This document shows, piece after piece, positions 61,270 to 64,000 of a stretch of DNA of 64,000 nt; within the stretch, counting starts at the first letter, position 1; every line of letters starts with the position of its first letter. A program made the position numbers and the translations under genes. The DNA is from Microbacterium arborescens (lineage in GTDB: Bacteria; Actinomycetota; Actinomycetes; Actinomycetales; Microbacteriaceae). The notes under the pieces were generated by a model. It was not told the origin of the DNA. It saw only the letters and a program-made list of their open reading frames with translations, and ran no database searches. The stretch lies in NCBI RefSeq assembly GCF_030369635.1, contig NZ_CP128474.1, forward strand, positions 806,001 to 870,000. Reading direction: 5' to 3'.

Positions 61270-61959
61270 TCAGGGCGCGGCGTTCCAGCGGAGGCGGTAG
61301 GGGGCGCCGGGGGCGGGCGGAGCCGCTTCGATCGTGGTCAGGACGGCGGCGGCGTCCGCGACGGGAAAGGTCGTCACCAGGCGGATGCCGTCGTCGGCGA
61401 CACGCGCGTATACGAGCGCCGCGGGACCCGCGGATGCCGACAGCACGGTGACGTACTCGCCGTCGGCCTCGGATCGCGCCGCCGCGGGGGAGCGGAGCAG
61501 GCTCGTCGCCGCATCCGTGACCCGTTCGAGCAGCGTCGGCCCGTCCGCCCAGGGCGCGAACGCGTCATCGGCGAGCCCGAACGCGCGGGCGAGCTCGGGG
61601 CCGAGCCAGCGTTCGCGCTTCAGGCCGTACGGCGTGGGTGTGAGCGAGAGCAGGTAGCCGTACACGTGGAGGAGGCCGGCGTTCCCGACCGGCCAGGCAC
61701 TCGGCTCGCCGGCGAGATCGTGCAACCGGTCGAACACCGCACGGTCGAGCACCGGCGAACCGGTGTTCTCGTCGACGATGGTCGACCGCGACCAGCGCGC
61801 GAAGCGACCGGATGCCGCATCCTCGGCGATCGACCGCGAGAGCCAGGGCACCACGTCGAACGCCCGCCCGGCGTCGCCGCGCGCGGTAGTCGCGGCCGCC
61901 GCATCGAGCCGTTGGATCTCGTTCATCCGCAGTTCATCGACTGTGGGATTTGTGTCCAC
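61270..61959 (-). CDS. protein of unknown function, 229 residues
   Basis: A soluble-looking 229-residue protein without signal peptide or membrane helix. The middle part includes VGNAGLLHVYGYLLSLTPTPYGLKRERW and LARAFGLADDAFAPW, and the C-terminal 80 residues look like a beta-rich ligand-binding module (EYVTVLSASAGPAALVYARV then GIRLVTTFPVAD). I do not recognise the family. It is divergent from the HAD phosphatase gene with about 50 bases between starts. Confidence 0.75.
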   Translation of the reverse strand: MDTNPTVDELRMNEIQRLDAAAATTARGDAGRAFDVVPWLSRSIAEDAASGRFARWSRSTIVDENTGSPVLDRAVFDRLHDLAGEPSAWPVGNAGLLHVYGYLLSLTPTPYGLKRERWLGPELARAFGLADDAFAPWADGPTLLERVTDAATSLLRSPAAARSEADGEYVTVLSASAGPAALVYARVADDGIRLVTTFPVADAAAVLTTIEAAPPAPGAPYRLRWNAAP

Positions 61960-62006
61960 GTGTGCACCTAACGATGGACGAAGCGTCCACTCAGAAAGTC
62001 CGATCC

Positions 62007-62672
62007 GTGCCGAACCCTGCTCTCATCATCTTCGATTTCGACGGAACCGTCGCCCTCGGCGACGGGCCGGTGCTCGCCTACGCGCGTGCTGCCGCCGCTG
62101 CCTCCGGCGAGCCCGACCGGTTCCTCGCCCGGGTCGACGACGGGATGCGCGGCCGACCCGTCGGGGCCGGGGCGCCCCTCGACGCGTACGACGTGATCCG
62201 CCTCGTCGCCGAGGATGCGGGGGTCGGCGCCGAGGCGCTGTCGCGCGCCTACCTCGACAGCCGCGCGCTGCTGGGGACTGATCTCGCTCCCGTCGAGGCG
62301 CCGGTCGGGCTCGCCGCGGTCGCCGAACACCTTCCGGTCGAGTGCGTCCTCGTCACCAACGCCCCGGCGATCCGCGTCGCGGAGACCCTCGACGCGCTCG
62401 GGCTCGGTGACGCTTTCGCGCGCATCGTCACCGACGCGGGCAAGCCCGCCGGACTCGAACGGCTGCTCGACGCGCCCGAGGTCCGCGACCGCCGGGTGCT
62501 CGCGGTCGGCGACATCTGGCGCAACGACCTCGAGCCCGCGCACCGGCGCGGATACGACACCGCGCTCGTCGGGCCGTGGACGGATGCTGCGGCATCCCCG
62601 ACCTTCCACGCCGACACGCTCACCGAACTGCTGCCGCGCATCGAGGCGTGGGCCGCGGCATCCGCCCCCTGA
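62007..62672 (+). CDS. HAD-superfamily hydrolase (phosphatase)
   Basis: A 221-residue HAD phosphatase. Motif I is IIFDFDGTVALGDG, motif II is VLVTNAP, the Lys is in TDAGKPAGLERLL and motif IV is VLAVGDIWRNDLEPA. An alpha-helical cap lies between motifs I and II. GTG 62007 places motif I near the N-terminus, as usual; ATG 61974 is an alternative. Placement 39 bases ahead of a phosphonate-type ABC operon suggests a role in a phosphorus or phosphonate pathway (for example a phosphonatase-like or phosphoester hydrolase), but this is inference. Confidence 0.85.
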   Translation: MPNPALIIFDFDGTVALGDGPVLAYARAAAAASGEPDRFLARVDDGMRGRPVGAGAPLDAYDVIRLVAEDAGVGAEALSRAYLDSRALLGTDLAPVEAPVGLAAVAEHLPVECVLVTNAPAIRVAETLDALGLGDAFARIVTDAGKPAGLERLLDAPEVRDRRVLAVGDIWRNDLEPAHRRGYDTALVGPWTDAAASPTFHADTLTELLPRIEAWAAASAP

Positions 62673-62711
62673 TCCCGTACACCTCTCACAACACCCGAAG
62701 GACATCCACTC

Positions 62712-63686
62712 ATGCGCACCACCCGACTTGTCGCCGCGGCTGCCGTCAGCGCCATCGCCGCGATCACCCTGGCCGGCTGCGCGGGCTCGCCCGCCGCCGG
62801 CAACACCCCCCAGGCCGCCGCCGACCCGACCTCGCTCGTGCTCGCGCTCGTCCCCTCGCAGGACCAGAACGGGCTCGTCGAGACCGCGGCTCCGCTCACC
62901 GACTACTTGAGCGACGAGCTCGGCATCGAGGTCACCGGTGTGGTCTCGAAGGACTACCAGGCCGCGGTCGAGGCGATGGGCGCCGGCCAGGCGCAGATCG
63001 GTTTCCTTCCGTCGCTGCAGCTGTGGCAGGCCAACGACATGTACGGCGCTGACGTCGTGCTGCAGACCGAGCGCAACGGGAACATCAGCTATCCCGCGCA
63101 GTTCATGACGAACGACCCCGACAAGTACTGCGATGACGCTCCCGTCGAGCGCGACGGGATGCTCTTCTGCAACGGCGCCGACGCGATGACGGGCCCCGCG
63201 GGCCTCGACTCGATCACCAAGGTCAAGGGTGCGAAAGTCGCCGTGCTCGGCCCCGGGTCGCCCGCCGGCTACATCTACCCGATCCTCGCGCTGCAGGAGG
63301 CCGGGCTCGACACCGACAGCGACATCGATCAGCTGCCCGTGACCGCGAACGACGCGTCCGTGCTCGCGGTCTACAACGGCGACGCCGAGGTCGGGTTCAG
63401 CTTCTGGGACGCGCGCACGATCGTGAAGAAGGACACCCCGGATGTCGGGCAGAAGGTCGTCGTGTTCGCGATGACCGAAGAGATCCCCAACGACGGTGTC
63501 GCGCTGAGCTCGGACCTCTCGCCGGAGCTGCGCGAGCGCATCGCGACCGCGCTCGAGGACTTCTCGAACACCCCGGAAGGCTCGGAGGTGCTGCAGAGCA
63601 TCTACTCGATCACCAAGCTCGCCCCCGCCGACGCCTCGTCGCTCGACGTCGTCGCACGCGCCGCGCAGGCGCTCGGACTGCAGTGA
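62712..63686 (+). CDS. phnD: phosphate/phosphite/phosphonate ABC transporter substrate-binding lipoprotein
   Basis: A 324-residue PhnD-like lipoprotein: signal peptide with lipobox LAGC, then LVLALVPSQDQNGLVETAAPL, TDYLSDELGIEV, a VEAMGAGQAQIGFLPSLQLW segment, VAVLGPGSPAGYIYPILAL and DAEVGFSFWDARTIV. The family binds phosphonates, phosphite or inorganic phosphate analogues; the exact ligand is not clear. It overlaps the ATPase gene by four bases (GTGA). Confidence 0.92.
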   Translation: MRTTRLVAAAAVSAIAAITLAGCAGSPAAGNTPQAAADPTSLVLALVPSQDQNGLVETAAPLTDYLSDELGIEVTGVVSKDYQAAVEAMGAGQAQIGFLPSLQLWQANDMYGADVVLQTERNGNISYPAQFMTNDPDKYCDDAPVERDGMLFCNGADAMTGPAGLDSITKVKGAKVAVLGPGSPAGYIYPILALQEAGLDTDSDIDQLPVTANDASVLAVYNGDAEVGFSFWDARTIVKKDTPDVGQKVVVFAMTEEIPNDGVALSSDLSPELRERIATALEDFSNTPEGSEVLQSIYSITKLAPADASSLDVVARAAQALGLQ

Positions 63687-64000
63687 CCGACACCACTGCA
63701 CGCGATGCCGGGGCCTCGGCCCCGGCATCGCCGTCGGACATCCGGCTGCACGACGTCACGGTTCGCTACCCGAACGGCACCCTCGGCCTGCGCGGGGTCT
63801 CACTCGAGATCGGTGCGGGCGAGATGGTCGCCGTCGTGGGTCTCTCGGGATCGGGAAAGTCGACCCTCATCCGCACGATCAACGGCCTCGTCCCCGTGAC
63901 CTCGGGCGTCCTCGAGGTCGGCGGCGTGCGCGTCGACACGGCGCGCGGGCGCGAGCTGCGCCGCCTGCGCGGCGACATCGGCATGGTGTTCCAGGGCTTC
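63683..64000 (+). CDS. phnC: phosphonate-type ABC transporter ATP-binding protein (partial, runs off window)
   Basis: The first 106 residues of a PhnC-like ATPase are present: IRLHDVTVRYPNGTLGLRGV, Walker A VGLSGSGKST, then LRGDIGMVFQGF at the Q loop, where the window ends. GTG 63683 overlaps the phnD stop. Permease genes (phnE) are expected beyond the edge. Confidence 0.92.
   Translation, partial: MTDTTARDAGASAPASPSDIRLHDVTVRYPNGTLGLRGVSLEIGAGEMVAVVGLSGSGKSTLIRTINGLVPVTSGVLEVGGVRVDTARGRELRRLRGDIGMVFQGF

Overview
This window comes from a high-G+C Gram-positive bacterium (about 70% G+C by eye), most likely a Microbacterium or close relative in the Microbacteriaceae. Three things point there. 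It has an actinobacterial menaquinone cluster, it has actinobacterial gene pairs such as MaoC-MaoC-murB and aceA-aceB next to a RamB-type regulator, and it uses DUF2510 and thioester-domain cell-surface proteins. The word GGATGCC is strikingly common on both strands and pulls Asp and Ala codons away from the usual GAC/GCC. Genes are densely packed, often with 1-4 base stop/start overlaps, and most intergenic space is taken by terminators or long palindromes.

Layout. 1-7.6 kb: menaquinone and isoprenoid genes (menD, menF, DUF402, menG, long-chain polyprenyl diphosphate synthase, ferredoxin-NADP reductase). 7.8-13.2 kb: an LpqY-SugABC-like disaccharide importer and an alpha/beta hydrolase. 13.2-16.8 kb: a divergent LacI regulator controlling a DapA-like aldolase and an Nramp-like carrier that lacks the family's metal-binding residues. 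16.8-21.5 kb: YajQ, GNAT, small membrane proteins, a DUF2510 protein, a gluzincin-like metallopeptidase and a FusB-like zinc protein, then tRNA-Tyr. 21.7-30.1 kb is the accessory highlight: a class III lanthipeptide synthetase (LanKC), a 38-residue precursor with two labionin-type motifs, a divergent LuxR regulator with a degenerate receiver, a sortase-anchored thioester-domain adhesin, and a two-component system. 30.2-33.7 kb: membrane protein, inositol monophosphatase, M23 peptidase, tRNA-Thr and tRNA-Met. 33.7-34.4 kb is gene-free but rich in repeats. 34.4-40.9 kb: CYP152-type peroxygenase, DUF368 lipid carrier protein, GH15 enzyme, SMP-30 protein, stress SDR. 41-42.6 kb: ohrR-ohr and a small alarmone synthetase. 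42.7-51.6 kb: heterodimeric ABC exporter, DUF2510 protein, TauE/SafE permease, two MaoC-like dehydratase subunits, murB, aminotransferase. 51.7-56.4 kb: drug-type ABC transporter with its own two-component system and a lipoprotein. 56.4-61.2 kb: glyoxylate bypass and its regulator. 61.3-64 kb: unknown protein, HAD phosphatase, and the start of a phosphonate/phosphite ABC operon cut by the window edge.

The most interesting system is the lanthipeptide locus. It resembles a minimal ram/amf (SapB) cluster: synthetase plus SapB-like precursor plus an orphan LuxR regulator with an atypical receiver. It has no dedicated exporter or protease, and it sits beside a covalent surface adhesin rather than an aerial-hypha programme. 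A near-identical palindrome (TCATCCGNNCGGATGA type) occurs upstream of lanKC, between the adhesin and the two-component system, and again at 34.3 kb, suggesting a shared regulator. The second notable signal is two families of intergenic palindromes (two and four copies) at gene 3' ends. Their stems show compensatory base changes between copies, so the paired structure itself appears to be maintained.
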